This document shows positions 42,043 through 50,893 of a stretch of 64,000 bases of DNA, piece by piece. The notes below the pieces were generated by a model. The model saw only the letters and a list, made by a program, of their open reading frames with translations, ran no database searches and was not told the DNA's origin. How positions within the stretch are numbered: position 1 is the stretch's first letter; every line of letters begins with the position of its first letter. Origin of the DNA: Planomonospora sp. ID82291 (GTDB taxonomy: Bacteria > Actinomycetota > Actinomycetes > Streptosporangiales > Streptosporangiaceae); NCBI RefSeq assembly GCF_015711645.1, contig NZ_JABTEX010000002.1:1302001-1366000 (forward strand), read 5' to 3'. Made by a program: the position numbers and the translations under genes.

Positions 42043-43395
42043 TCAGAGCCCCGGGAGGCGGCCGTTGCGGAACAGGTCCACGAAGAGCTGGTGGTCGGCC
42101 CTGGCCTGGGCGCCGTAGGCGTGGGCGAAGCCGACGAGCATCTCGGTGAAGCCGTCCCCGTCGCCGCCGATCACGGCCGTGATGGCGTCCTCGGTGGAGA
42201 AGTCGACCACGTCGTGACTGGACTCGTCGTCGGCCACCGAGTGCATGCGCGCCACGGCCCGGCCCAGGTCGCCGATGACCGAGGCGAGATCCTCCGGCTC
42301 GTTGACGTCGCCCCAGTCGAGGTCGGCGGAGTACGGCGAGACCTCGGCGACCAGCTGGCCGACGCCGTCCAGCGTGGTGTAGCCGAGCCACGGGTCGGCG
42401 TAGGCCTGCAAGGCCCGCTGCGACTCGGCGGTGCGGTGCCCCTGGTGCAGGAAGTGGCCGCGCACCCTCTCGTCGGCGATGTGCCGGGCCACGGCCGGGA
42501 CCTGCGCCTGCTTCATGTAGAGGATGACGTCGTTCTCCAGGGCCTCGGTGTGGCCCTCCAGCAGCAGGTTGTAGGAGGGGAGCCCGGCCGAGCCGATGCC
42601 GACGCCGGTGCGCAGCGCGAAGTCCTTGATCCGGTGCTCCACCTCGGAGACGGCGGGAAGGGTGGTCAGGTAGTCGGCGAAGGCGGCCTCGACCGCGCGC
42701 CGGGTCTCCTCGCCGACCGGGAAGCGGTCCTCCATGAAGGCGAAGCGGCGGTCGTAGTTCTCGACCGTGGTCTCCCGGTCGAGCAGGGCCACCCGGGTGT
42801 GCAGCCGGGCGAGCTGCAGCACCCGGTGGAGCACGCCGGTGGTGGTCGCCAGCGTCAGCGAGCCGATCGCGTCGTCGCCGCCGTGCGCGATGCCGTGCAG
42901 CTCGGCCAGGTAGGCGCGGGCGAACCCGGCGACCAGCTCGGAGATCGTCCCGTCGGAGAGCGCCTTGGCGTAGCCGATGAGCGCGACGCTGGCCGCGAAC
43001 CGCTTGAGGTCCCAGACGTAGGGGCCGACGTAGGCCTCGTCGAAGTCGTTGACGTTGAAGACCAGGACGCCGGAGGCGTTCATGTAGGTGCCGAAGTTCT
43101 CGGCGTGCAGGTCGCCGTGGATCCACACCCGGCTGGTCCGCGCGTCCAGGAAGGCCTCGTCGGCGAAGGCGCCGGTCATGTCCGCGTAGAACAGGCAGGC
43201 GCTGCCCCGGTAGAACGCGAACGGGGAGGCGGCCATCTTGCGGAACTTGCGCCGGAAGGCGGCGGGGTCGCGCCGGATGGAGTCGCCGAACTCGGTGACG
43301 AGGACGTCGAGGATGTGGGCCGAACGCCCCGAGGTGGTCATGGCGGGCACGGTACGTCCGGGAACGGGTCCCTTGCCAGACGTGGCAGATTGCAT
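42043..43395 (-). CDS. DUF2252 family protein
   Basis: 450-aa protein of the DUF2252 family, distantly related to aminoglycoside-phosphotransferase/kinase folds. FAFYRGSACLFYADM (about 58-72), VWIHGDLHAENFGTYMN (about 90-106, HGDxHxxN as in APH catalytic loops), VFNVNDFDEAYVGPYVWDLKRFAAS (DFDE metal site), and the long helical C-terminal half. The reaction is unknown. ATG 43395 is preceded by TACGTT with six bases between, a leaderless pattern; ATG 43341 lacks any ribosome site. Confidence 0.87.
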   Translation of the reverse strand: MQSATSGKGPVPGRTVPAMTTSGRSAHILDVLVTEFGDSIRRDPAAFRRKFRKMAASPFAFYRGSACLFYADMTGAFADEAFLDARTSRVWIHGDLHAENFGTYMNASGVLVFNVNDFDEAYVGPYVWDLKRFAASVALIGYAKALSDGTISELVAGFARAYLAELHGIAHGGDDAIGSLTLATTTGVLHRVLQLARLHTRVALLDRETTVENYDRRFAFMEDRFPVGEETRRAVEAAFADYLTTLPAVSEVEHRIKDFALRTGVGIGSAGLPSYNLLLEGHTEALENDVILYMKQAQVPAVARHIADERVRGHFLHQGHRTAESQRALQAYADPWLGYTTLDGVGQLVAEVSPYSADLDWGDVNEPEDLASVIGDLGRAVARMHSVADDESSHDVVDFSTEDAITAVIGGDGDGFTEMLVGFAHAYGAQARADHQLFVDLFRNGRLPGL

Positions 43396-43755
43396 CTTCG
43401 GAACGTATCAATGACATACCGGACGGCCGCCGCCGAGGTCCGGCGGGCGGGGGCCTGCCGGTTCCCCGGCCACCGGGGGCACGGGGCCCTCCCGGAACGC
43501 GTGCGGCGACCGTCGGCGCCGACGTGGGTGGCGCGGGCGAGGGGAAAGGCGGCAATCGGCCGCGGGGCTCCGCCGCGGTTCCTCGCCGGAGCCGCCTCCG
43601 CACGTTATCGTCATCGATGCGACACGGAGAGTGACATTTCTCTGTGTGATCTCACTGTCCGCAGCGGACGCCGCGGGGTGGAAGGCCGGAGACGGCCGGG
43701 ATCCGACTCGGAGCGTTCCCGGGAAGGACGGTGCCGTCAGAGAGGGGCGCGGCCG
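43396..43755. other. 360-nt divergent gap, DUF2252 / GH16
   Basis: No gene is supported. It contains an imperfect inverted repeat CACGGAGA (43623-43630) / TCTCTGTG (43639-43646), a possible operator about 110 nt before the GH16 gene, and a small CCGCGG hairpin near 43560-43578. Confidence 0.5.
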
Positions 43756-44709
43756 ATGGGGGTCGGAAACCGGACCGCGGCCGTCGCGGTCGCGCTGGTG
43801 AGCGCGGTGGCCGGGTTCGGGGACGGCGCGGTCGTGGCGGCGCAGGTCCCGCCCCCGGCGGTCCACGACCCCGGGCGCTCCCGGAGCCGGGACTCCGGGA
43901 ACGCCCGGCTCCACGACCCCGGGCGCTTCCGGGGCCGGGACTCCGGGAACGCCCGGCTCCACGACCCCGGGCGCTCCCGGGGCCGCGAGCCCGGCCCCGC
44001 GGAGGGCCGCCGCCTCCGGTCCTTTGCGGCCCGCGGCTTCGAGGACGAGTTCTCCGGTCCCGCGGGGAGCCCTCCGGACCCGTCCCGGTGGGAGCAGCTG
44101 ACCGGATGCCTGTGGGGGTACCGGGCCGAGCGGCAGTGCTACACCTCCGGCGGGCGCAACGCGCGGCTCGACGGCGACGGGCATCTCGTGATCAACGCCC
44201 GCCGCGAGGGCTACACCGGCGACCACGGCGTGCGGCGCAGGTACACCTCGGCGCGCCTGGTCTCCACGTTCGCGAGCGGGGGCGGGAGCGTGCGGGTGCG
44301 GGCGAAGGTCTCCGGCCGGCAGCGCGGCGCGTGGCCGGCGATCTGGCTGCACGCCGACCCCCTGCGCAGGCGGCGGCACTACGGCGAGATCGACCTGATG
44401 GAGAACGGCCTCAACGGCTCGCGGTGGAGGCCCGAGTACCACGTCCACACCGACCGCTTCAGCGGCGGCGGCGCGTACGACGTCGACGCCACCCGGTGGC
44501 ACGTCTACGAGGTCTCCTGGACCACGGGCCCGTCCGGCCGGGCCCGGTTCTCCGTCGACGGCCGCGTCGTGCGCTCCTTCCCCTACCGGGTGCCGTCCAG
44601 GTCGTCCGCCCGGCTGATCCTCAACGTCGCGGTCGGCTCGCAGGCCGGACGCCCGGCCGCCGACCTCGACAGCACCATGACCGTGGACTACGTGCGGATG
44701 GACGGCTGA
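43756..44709 (+). CDS. secreted GH16 family glycoside hydrolase
   Basis: 317 aa. Signal peptide (TAAVAVALVSAVAG), a charged linker built of 16-residue repeats, then a GH16 beta-sandwich from about residue 95 (FEDEFSGPAGSPPDPSRWEQ). The retaining catalytic motif is ExDxxE: nucleophile Glu211, Asp213 and acid/base Glu216 in GEIDLMENG. Also AWPAIWLHAD and WHVYEVSWT. It probably cleaves beta-1,3- or mixed beta-glucans or galactans. The 48-nt repeat (copies at 43863, 43911 and 43959) encodes HDPGRSRGRDSGNARL-like units. ATG 43756. Confidence 0.9.
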   Translation: MGVGNRTAAVAVALVSAVAGFGDGAVVAAQVPPPAVHDPGRSRSRDSGNARLHDPGRFRGRDSGNARLHDPGRSRGREPGPAEGRRLRSFAARGFEDEFSGPAGSPPDPSRWEQLTGCLWGYRAERQCYTSGGRNARLDGDGHLVINARREGYTGDHGVRRRYTSARLVSTFASGGGSVRVRAKVSGRQRGAWPAIWLHADPLRRRRHYGEIDLMENGLNGSRWRPEYHVHTDRFSGGGAYDVDATRWHVYEVSWTTGPSGRARFSVDGRVVRSFPYRVPSRSSARLILNVAVGSQAGRPAADLDSTMTVDYVRMDG

Positions 44710-45014
44710 GCGGGTCCCGGTGGTTCACCGGGTCCCGGGGCCGTCCCCGGGCGCGTCCCGGCCCTGGAGCCCTTCTCCCCCGGGAGCCCGGAGGGCGCCA
44801 CCGGAGGCCGGGGAACCGAACGAGAGGAGCCCTGTCCTCGGTTTCCGTCGGTTCGCCGGGCGTGGATGCCATGATCAGATGATCCCGGTCCGTCATCGGA
44901 AGCGGAAGCCGAACAACCCTCCATCCGGTTGGTCGGTCAGGTGGGGCCCGATGATGTGGGGGTCTGCCTCGAATCCCACGGATGGGACCGTTCGTGAGGC
45001 CCCCGCGCTGGAGC
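44710..45014. other. 305-nt convergent gap, GH16 / acyl-CoA dehydrogenase
   Basis: Tail-to-tail gap. The first 45 nt hold two hairpins (see terminator). The remaining 260 nt, including the half-palindrome GGTTGGTCGGT near 44929, show no supported gene. Confidence 0.5.
44716..44752 (+). terminator. double hairpin behind GH16 gene
   Basis: CCCGGTG-GTT-CACCGGG (44716-44732) followed by CCCGGGG-CCGT-CCCCGGG (about 44735-44752), starting six bases after the stop codon. Confidence 0.5.
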
Positions 45015-46163
45015 TCAGCCCTTGGGCAGGCCCAGGGTGCGCTCGGCGATGATGGTGCGCTGGATCTCGCTGGAGCCCGCGTAGATGGTGTCCGCGCGGC
45101 TGAACAGGTAGAGCCGCTGCAGGTCGTTCAGCTCGTACGGCGGGCCGTCGGCGACCAGCCCCGCGCGGCCCTGCACGGCCTGCGCCAGCTCGCCCAGCCG
45201 CCGGTGCCACTCCGACCAGTAGAGCTTGGCGATCGAGGCCTCCGGCCCCGGGGTCCCGGCCGACAGCGAGGTCATCGTGCGCAGCGCGTTCAGGCGCATG
45301 ATCCGCAGCTCCAGCCACGACCGGACCAGCCGGTCGCGCAGCACCGGGTCCCCGGCCGCGCCGGTGCGCCGGGCGGTCTCCACGACGCGGTCGAACTCCC
45401 GCTGGAAGCCGATCTGCTGGCCGAGGGTCGAGGCGCCGCGCTCGTATCCCAACGTGGCCATCGCGACCCGCCAGCCCTCGCCGGGGGCGCCCAGGACGTT
45501 GCCGGCGGCCGTGCGCGCTCCGTCGAAGAAGACCTCGTTGAACTCGCTGGTCCCGGTGAGCTGGACGATGGGCCGGACCTCGACGCCGGGCTGGTCCATC
45601 GGGACCAGCAGGTAGGACAGGCCCGCGTGCCGCCGCGAGCCGGGCTCGGTCCGGGCCAGGACGAAGCACCAGTCGGCGACGTGCGCGAGCGAGGTCCAGG
45701 TCTTCTGGCCGGTGAGGACCCACGCGCCGCCCTCCCGCCGGGCCCGGGTCCGCACGCCGGCCAGGTCGGAGCCGGCCTCGGGCTCGGAGTAGCCCTGGCA
45801 CCACAGCTCGCGGCCCCGCCGGATCGGCGGCAGGAAGCGGCGCCGCTGCTCCTCGGTGCCGAAGTCGATGATCGTGGGGCCGATGAGTCCCTCGCCGATG
45901 TGCCCGACCCGGGCCGGGGCGTCGGCCCGCGCGTACTCCTCGTGGAAGGCGACCTGGTCGGCCAGGGACGCGTCCCGCCCGCCGTGCTCCCGGGGCCAGC
46001 CCAGGCAGGTCCACCCGGCCTCGCCGAGCCGCCGCTCCCACGCCAGCCGTACCTCGTGGCCCTCGTGCTCGCGGCCCGGCCCGCCCAGCCCGCGGGCGTG
46101 GGCGAACTCGCCTTCCAGCTGCTCCCGCAGCCAGGCGCGGATCTCCTCGCGCAAGCCCGTCAC
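45015..46163 (-). CDS. acyl-CoA dehydrogenase (FadE17/26-like)
   Basis: 382-aa flavoprotein that makes an alpha,beta double bond in an acyl-CoA. FAD/substrate motifs CQGYSEPEAGSDLAGVRTRA (about 122-141) and GQKTWTSLAHVADW, and C-terminal YAGSSEIQRTIIAERTLGLP. The MCAD-type catalytic Glu is Ala in IYAGSSEIQ; Glu241 in LGYERGAS takes the position used by FadE26-like enzymes. Such subunits often pair with a smaller dehydrogenase as heterotetramers in sterol or branched side-chain degradation; the 357-aa homologue at 53206-54279 is a candidate partner. GTG 46163 has GGAGG upstream. Confidence 0.9.
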   Translation of the reverse strand: MTGLREEIRAWLREQLEGEFAHARGLGGPGREHEGHEVRLAWERRLGEAGWTCLGWPREHGGRDASLADQVAFHEEYARADAPARVGHIGEGLIGPTIIDFGTEEQRRRFLPPIRRGRELWCQGYSEPEAGSDLAGVRTRARREGGAWVLTGQKTWTSLAHVADWCFVLARTEPGSRRHAGLSYLLVPMDQPGVEVRPIVQLTGTSEFNEVFFDGARTAAGNVLGAPGEGWRVAMATLGYERGASTLGQQIGFQREFDRVVETARRTGAAGDPVLRDRLVRSWLELRIMRLNALRTMTSLSAGTPGPEASIAKLYWSEWHRRLGELAQAVQGRAGLVADGPPYELNDLQRLYLFSRADTIYAGSSEIQRTIIAERTLGLPKG

Positions 46164-46551
46164 GGTCGTCCCGCCTCCTCCGCGCGGTCCGGCCGGCCCT
46201 CGGAGAAGGGGCGCCGGTCCCGCGTCCGCCTGTCCGGAAACCTACGGGAGGGCGGCCGGGGAGGGGCGGTGCCGTCCCGGTCTCCGGGAGCGCGCCGTCC
46301 CGGGACGGGAAGACGCGCCCTGGCGGGCGTGGGGGACCCGCCAGGACGCGCTTCTCCCCGGTGCGCTGGCGCGAGGACCCCGGCGAGGGATGGGGTCCTC
46401 ACGCGGTCAGCGGCGTGGGGGGTCGGTGGGGTGGAGCCTTTCAATGGATTTGTACCAACGATTGGATGATGCGGCTCCTGGGAGGCTAGGTCAAGGGGCG
46501 GTTCCCCACTAGAACCAAATCGTCTAGTTTTATTGGCACAAAGGGGACTAA
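46164..46551. other. 388-nt divergent gap, acyl-CoA dehydrogenase / GntR
   Basis: No gene is supported. A prominent hairpin has CCTGGCGGG (46319-46327) pairing with CCCGCCAGG (46337-46345), extended by an imperfect AGACGCGC/GCGCTTCT stem. It is not behind any annotated gene, so it may end an antisense or divergent transcript or form part of a small RNA. The GntR operator lies at the right end. Confidence 0.5.
46508..46528. promoter_or_regulatory. GntR-type operator (ACTAGA-N9-TCTAGT)
   Basis: Exact six-base inverted arms at 46508-46513 and 46523-46528, 24 nt before the gntR ATG. Position and symmetry suggest autoregulation by the GntR protein encoded next to it. Confidence 0.6.
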
Positions 46552-47298
46552 ATGGCTCGGTCGACGCTGTATCAGCAGGTGGCCTCCGACCTCCGGAGGA
46601 CCATCTACTCCGGTGCGCTCAAGCCGGGTGATCAGCTGCCGACCGAGGCCGAGCTCATGCTCACCCACCAGGTGAGCCGCAACACCGTGCGGCTCGCCCT
46701 CGGCGAACTGGTCAACGAGGGCCTGATCACCCGGACGCCCCGCCGGGGGACCGTGGTCAGGGAGCGCCGCCCCCTGCTGATGCATCCCCAGCGCGAACTC
46801 CAGCCGCAGCCCGGGGAGACCCGGGAGGCCTTCTCCTGGGCGGTCTCCCAGGAGGGGCGCGAACCGAGCCAGGAGATCGAGGTGTCGATCGTGAACCCGG
46901 CCGAGGAGATCGCCAGCAGGCTGGAGCTGCCCGACGACGGGCTCGCCGTGGTCCGCCGCAGGCTGCGGTTCGTGGACGCGCAGCCGTACAACACCAACGA
47001 CTCCTACTTCCCGCTCCGGCTGGTCTCCGGATCCGAGATCGCCCGTCCCGGCGACATCGCGCGCGGGGCCAACCGGGTGCTGGAGGAGCTCGGCCACGCC
47101 CAGGTGAGGGTCGTGGACGACATCTGGGCGCGGATGCCCACCAGCTCGGAGACCGAACGGCTCCGGCTCCAGTCCGGCACGCCGGTCGTCGTCTACGTCC
47201 GCGTCGGATACGACGAGGAGGACGTCCCCGTGCGGGTCGCGGTCTCGGTGCTCCCCGCCGACAAGCACCTGATCCGGTACGAGCTGAAAAGCCGTTGA
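46552..47298 (+). CDS. GntR family regulator, HutC/UTRA subfamily
   Basis: 248 aa. The winged helix-turn-helix (1-70) has LYQQVASDLRRTIYSGALKPG and LPTEAELMLTHQVSRNTVRLAL. A UTRA effector domain (about 85-245) contains VVRRRLRFVDAQPYNTNDSYFP and the final strand VRVAVSVLPADKHLIRYEL. Subfamily members sense sugar phosphates, amino acids or related metabolites. ATG 46552 has AAAGGGG upstream. No obvious metabolic operon is beside it, apart from its own operator. Confidence 0.9.
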   Translation: MARSTLYQQVASDLRRTIYSGALKPGDQLPTEAELMLTHQVSRNTVRLALGELVNEGLITRTPRRGTVVRERRPLLMHPQRELQPQPGETREAFSWAVSQEGREPSQEIEVSIVNPAEEIASRLELPDDGLAVVRRRLRFVDAQPYNTNDSYFPLRLVSGSEIARPGDIARGANRVLEELGHAQVRVVDDIWARMPTSSETERLRLQSGTPVVVYVRVGYDEEDVPVRVAVSVLPADKHLIRYELKSR

Positions 47299-47514
47299 CC
47301 TCCCCCTGGCCGCCCTGATGGGACGGCCTCCGCCCCGCCCGCGCGGCGGGCGGCTCCCGGGCCCGGCCCGCCGCACGGGCGGGCGCGCCCCCTTCTCCCA
47401 GCTCGCCGCGGACCCCTAGCGCGGGGGTCGCGCGGTCCGGCGCGGATGCCGTGCGTCACCGGACGGACACTTTCCGTGTCATCTCACTCACCCGGCGCAA
47501 CGAAGGGATCGACC

Positions 47515-48213
47515 ATGCACTCCAGCACCATCACCCCTGCCTCCGCCCCTCTCTCCGCCCCGCCGCGGCGTCCCGCGCCGCGCCGGGCGGGCGCCGCGGA
47601 CCTGCCGGGGGTGCTCGCGCTCCTGGCGCGGACCGCCGCCTGGCTGAACGGCCGGGGCGTGCGGCAGTGGCCCGCCGGGGGGTTCCCGGCCGAGCGCATC
47701 GCCCCGCTGATCGAAAGAGGGGACATGTACCTGCTGGACGGGGAGGACGGGCCGGTCGCCACCGTGGCGCTGGACGGCCACGCCGACCCCGAGTTCTGGA
47801 CCGCCCAGGACGACCCCGGCTCGGCGCTGTACGTCCACAAGCTCGCGGTGGCGCGCGGCCACTCCGGCCGGGGGCTGGGCGAGGCGCTGCTCGACTGGGC
47901 GGGCCTGCGCGCGGTCGCGGCGGGCCGGCGCTGGCTCCGGCTGGACTGCGCCAAGGAGAACCGGCGGTTGCAGGACTACTACCGGCGGCAGCGCTTCACC
48001 CACCTGCGCACGGTCGACCTGCCGCACCGTGCCTCGGGCGCGCTGTTCCAGCGGCCCGGCGGCCTGCGCGGCGCCGTTCCGGCCGTCCCGGGATCCGTTC
48101 CCGTGGCCGTTCCGGGATCCGTTCCCGCGGGCGTCGCCGTGCAGGCCGCCGGGGCCGCCGGGGCCGTGGCCTCCTCCCCGGGCCGGGGCCCGGTCCCGCC
48201 GGAGCGTCCGTGA
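47515..48213 (+). CDS. GNAT family N-acetyltransferase
   Basis: 232 aa. The GNAT domain covers about residues 25-180: AWLNGRGVRQWPAGGFPAERI, acetyl-CoA loop VARGHSGRGLGEALLDWAGL (about 118-137), and LDCAKENRRLQDYYRRQRFTHL. A disordered C-terminal 50 residues contains repeats of VPGSVP and Ala/Gly. Acceptor unknown. ATG 47515 has GAAGGGA upstream. Confidence 0.82.
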   Translation: MHSSTITPASAPLSAPPRRPAPRRAGAADLPGVLALLARTAAWLNGRGVRQWPAGGFPAERIAPLIERGDMYLLDGEDGPVATVALDGHADPEFWTAQDDPGSALYVHKLAVARGHSGRGLGEALLDWAGLRAVAAGRRWLRLDCAKENRRLQDYYRRQRFTHLRTVDLPHRASGALFQRPGGLRGAVPAVPGSVPVAVPGSVPAGVAVQAAGAAGAVASSPGRGPVPPERP

Positions 48214-48244
48214 ACCGCGGCGATCCTCGGACAAAGCCATCCGA

Positions 48245-48250
48245 TAGCCT
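48245..48250 (+). promoter_or_regulatory. -10 box of leaderless cutC
   Basis: TAGCCT followed by six bases and then ATG 48257; no Shine-Dalgarno sequence. A -35 was not clear. Confidence 0.4.
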
Positions 48251-48256
48251 CACTTC

Positions 48257-48931
48257 ATGACCGGATCCCTGCTTGAGGTGATCGCGCTCGACGTGCGCGA
48301 CGCCGTCGCCGCCGAAGAGGGCGGCGCCGACCGCCTGGAGATCGTCGCCGACATGGCGGCGGGCGGGCTCACCCCGGCGGTGGACACGGTCGCGGCGATC
48401 GCCAAGGAGTGCAGGCTGCCGCAGATGGTCATGCTGCGGGGCGAGGCGTCGTTCCTGGCCTCGCCCGAGCGGCTGGAGGGCCTGCGGCGTGACGCGCGGG
48501 CCCTCTCCGAGGCGGGCGCGGCCGGGTTCGTGTTCGGCTTCCTCGACTCCACCGGCGCGGTCGACCTGGTCGCCACCGAGGCGCTGATCCACGCGGTGGC
48601 CCCGCTGCCCTGGACCTTCCACCGGGCGGTGGACCACGCGGCCGACGTCCAGGCGGGCTGGCGGGCCGTACGGCTGCTGCCCAACCTCGCCACCGTGCTC
48701 ACCGCGGGCGCGCCCGGCGGGGTCGGGGACGGGATGTCCGCCCTGCGGACCCGCTGCGAGGCCGGCGACGGCCCGCTCATCCTGGCCGGCGGCGGCCTGC
48801 GCCCCGGTCACGTCCCGGCCCTGCTGGAGTACGGCGTGCGCGCCTTCCACGTCGGGAGCGCGGTGCGCGCGTCGTGGTCGGACCCGGTCGAGGCGCACCT
48901 GGTCCGCCGCTGGCGCGAACTGGTCGACTGA
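48257..48931 (+). CDS. cutC: CutC family protein
   Basis: 224-aa TIM-barrel protein of the CutC family. LLEVIALDVRDAVAAEEGGADRLEIVADMAAGGLTPA (as EGGADRLEIVADMAAGGLTP), MLRGEASF, GFVFGFLDSTGAVD, WTFHRAVDHAAD, and PLILAGGGLRPGHV are conserved. CutC was linked to copper homeostasis, but its biochemical role is disputed. Leaderless start. Stands alone between a GNAT gene and the convergent diguanylate cyclase. Confidence 0.9.
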   Translation: MTGSLLEVIALDVRDAVAAEEGGADRLEIVADMAAGGLTPAVDTVAAIAKECRLPQMVMLRGEASFLASPERLEGLRRDARALSEAGAAGFVFGFLDSTGAVDLVATEALIHAVAPLPWTFHRAVDHAADVQAGWRAVRLLPNLATVLTAGAPGGVGDGMSALRTRCEAGDGPLILAGGGLRPGHVPALLEYGVRAFHVGSAVRASWSDPVEAHLVRRWRELVD

Positions 48932-48985
48932 CCGGCGGGGCCGGTGCGGGTCCGGCGGGGCCCGCCGGAACCCGCCCGGCGCCCG

Positions 48986-50890
48986 TCATCCCGCGCCGGG
49001 ACGCTCCCGTCCGGGTTGTCCCGCGCCGGGCTGCGCCGTACCGGCCCCCGCCGCCCCGGCCGCCTCCGAGCGGGTGCCGGCGTCACGGTGGCGGCGCCGC
49101 TCGCCCAGGGGGGCGCTGGAGGTGGCGCAGACGCGGTTGCGGCCCTTGTTCTTGGCCGTGTAGAGGTTCGCGTCGGCCAGGGCGATGAGCTCGGCCTGCG
49201 TGCTGTGCGGCTGGGAGGCGGTGACGCCGATGCTCACGGTGACGGGCAGCTCTCCGGTGAGCGCCTGCCAGGGGCGGGACGCGATGGCGGCCCGCAGTTC
49301 TTCCAGCCGGGCCACGGCCGCGGCGGGGCTGATCCCGGTCAGCACGACCAGGAACTCCTCGCCGCCCATCCGCGCGGCGAAGCCCAGGCCGGCGCAGGCG
49401 GGGTCCGGTACGGCGTCGAGCATCTTGGCGACGGCGACCAGGACCTGGTCGCCCGCGTCGTGGGAGCAGGTGTCGTTGATCCGCTTGAAGTGGTCGAGGT
49501 CGACGAGCGCGACCGTCACCGCGTCGTCCGTGAGGGCGGCGGCGGCGAGGAGCTCGGGCAGGTGCTCGTCGACGTAGCGGCGGTTGCGCAGCCCGGTGAG
49601 GGGGTCGCGGCGGGCCTGCTCGCGGAAGAGCTCGGCCTCCTGGCGCGCCTCGCTGGCCTCGAACATGACCTGCCGGGTGCGGGCCCGGGCCTCCTGCTGC
49701 TGGGAGACCAGGTCCTTCTCCGCGGCATGGTAGGCCTTGTACGCCTCGAAGGCCCGGCGGTGGTCGCCGGTGGCGGCGTGCAGCTCGGCCTGCTCCTGCT
49801 GCAGCGGGACGAGGATCCTGCGGTAGCCGTGCTCCTCGCAGATCGACCGGCTGCGGTCCAGGTTCGCCTGGGCCTCCTGCAGGGCGCCCAGATGGCGCTG
49901 GGCGATGGCCAGGGTGAGCAGGACCTCGGGGAGCGCGGCCGCCTGCTTCAGCTCCTGGTCCTCGTACATCCGGATGCCCGTCTCGGCCGCCATCACGGCT
50001 TCGGCGTGGTGGCCGAGCGGGATCTGGAGGCGGGCGATGGTGTCCAGGTGGGAGACGTCGAGCTCGTAGCCGTGGGCCGAGCTGATCTCCAGCATGCGCT
50101 CGACGGACTGCCAGGCGACGTCGTACCGGCCGGCCTCGTACTCGGCGTAGGCGAGGTTGTTGAGGACCGTGACGTGCCGCTCCACGTCGATCGTGGCGGC
50201 GAGGCGCTCGGCCTGCCGGTAGCGCTCGCGGGAGGCCTCGATGGAGCCGGTCTCGTCGAGCGCGTCCGCCAGCCGCATCAGGTGGGTCAGCCGGATGCGG
50301 GGGTGCGTGCTCTCGTCCAGCGCCTCCACGGAGGTGACGGTGTGCTCCAGCGAGGCGGCCGGATCGCCCAGATCCCGGTAGGCCCGCGCCATCAGCAGGT
50401 GGGTGCGGGCCAGCAGCGGACGGCACTCGTTGTCGACCGCCCACCGGTTGACCTGCCACATCACCGGTATCACCGAGGTCAGATCGCCCCAGCGGGTCTG
50501 CACGTCGACCTGGACCAGTTTCGCGCGCAGGGCCAGCACGACGTCACCGAGCTCCTCGGCCGCCCGTTCCAGCTCCACCGCGCGGTCGAACGCCGTCTCG
50601 ATGTTGTAGCCGCTGGTGATCTCCAGTGCCTCCAGCTCCGCCGACAGCTCCGTCGCGGTGAGCGTCCCGGCCGCCTCGCAGGGCGCGGCGGGGGCGGCGT
50701 GCACGGGGGGCGCGGCGGGTGCCCCGGAGGCGTCCGGCGGGCCGGCCCCGGCGCCGGAGGAGGCCGGGTCCGCGACGGGGGCCTTCGGCGCCGACGTCGA
50801 GGCAGGGTCGGTCCACGGTCCGTTCACGGAGTCCTCATCGGTAGCCGAATCCAGTTCTGTAGAGATTCGGCCCGATGTCGGGTAGATCAT
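48986..50890 (-). CDS. TPR-GGDEF diguanylate cyclase
   Basis: 634-aa soluble protein. A Pro/Ala-rich N-terminus of about 75 residues is followed by TPR-like helical repeats (about 85-420; ARTHLLMARAYRDLGDPAAS, LNNLAYAEYEAGRYDVAW), a coiled-coil linker (LVSQQQEARARTRQVMFEAS) and a GGDEF domain (about 430-600) with DPLTGLRNRRYVDEHL and active site GGEEF at 509-513. It should make c-di-GMP; an RxxD inhibitory site five residues before the motif is not seen. The tail is Gly/Gln/Pro repeats. The ATG lies only three bases after the fprA stop, so the two are probably coupled. Confidence 0.9.
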   Translation of the reverse strand: MIYPTSGRISTELDSATDEDSVNGPWTDPASTSAPKAPVADPASSGAGAGPPDASGAPAAPPVHAAPAAPCEAAGTLTATELSAELEALEITSGYNIETAFDRAVELERAAEELGDVVLALRAKLVQVDVQTRWGDLTSVIPVMWQVNRWAVDNECRPLLARTHLLMARAYRDLGDPAASLEHTVTSVEALDESTHPRIRLTHLMRLADALDETGSIEASRERYRQAERLAATIDVERHVTVLNNLAYAEYEAGRYDVAWQSVERMLEISSAHGYELDVSHLDTIARLQIPLGHHAEAVMAAETGIRMYEDQELKQAAALPEVLLTLAIAQRHLGALQEAQANLDRSRSICEEHGYRRILVPLQQEQAELHAATGDHRRAFEAYKAYHAAEKDLVSQQQEARARTRQVMFEASEARQEAELFREQARRDPLTGLRNRRYVDEHLPELLAAAALTDDAVTVALVDLDHFKRINDTCSHDAGDQVLVAVAKMLDAVPDPACAGLGFAARMGGEEFLVVLTGISPAAAVARLEELRAAIASRPWQALTGELPVTVSIGVTASQPHSTQAELIALADANLYTAKNKGRNRVCATSSAPLGERRRHRDAGTRSEAAGAAGAGTAQPGAGQPGRERPGAG

Positions 50891-50893
50891 TGT

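Noticed and set aside
44926-44940. Half-palindrome CCGGTTGGTCGGTC as a second copy of the SDR operator
   Set aside because: Only one arm matches ACCGACTGGTCGGT and it lies in a convergent gap with no promoter.
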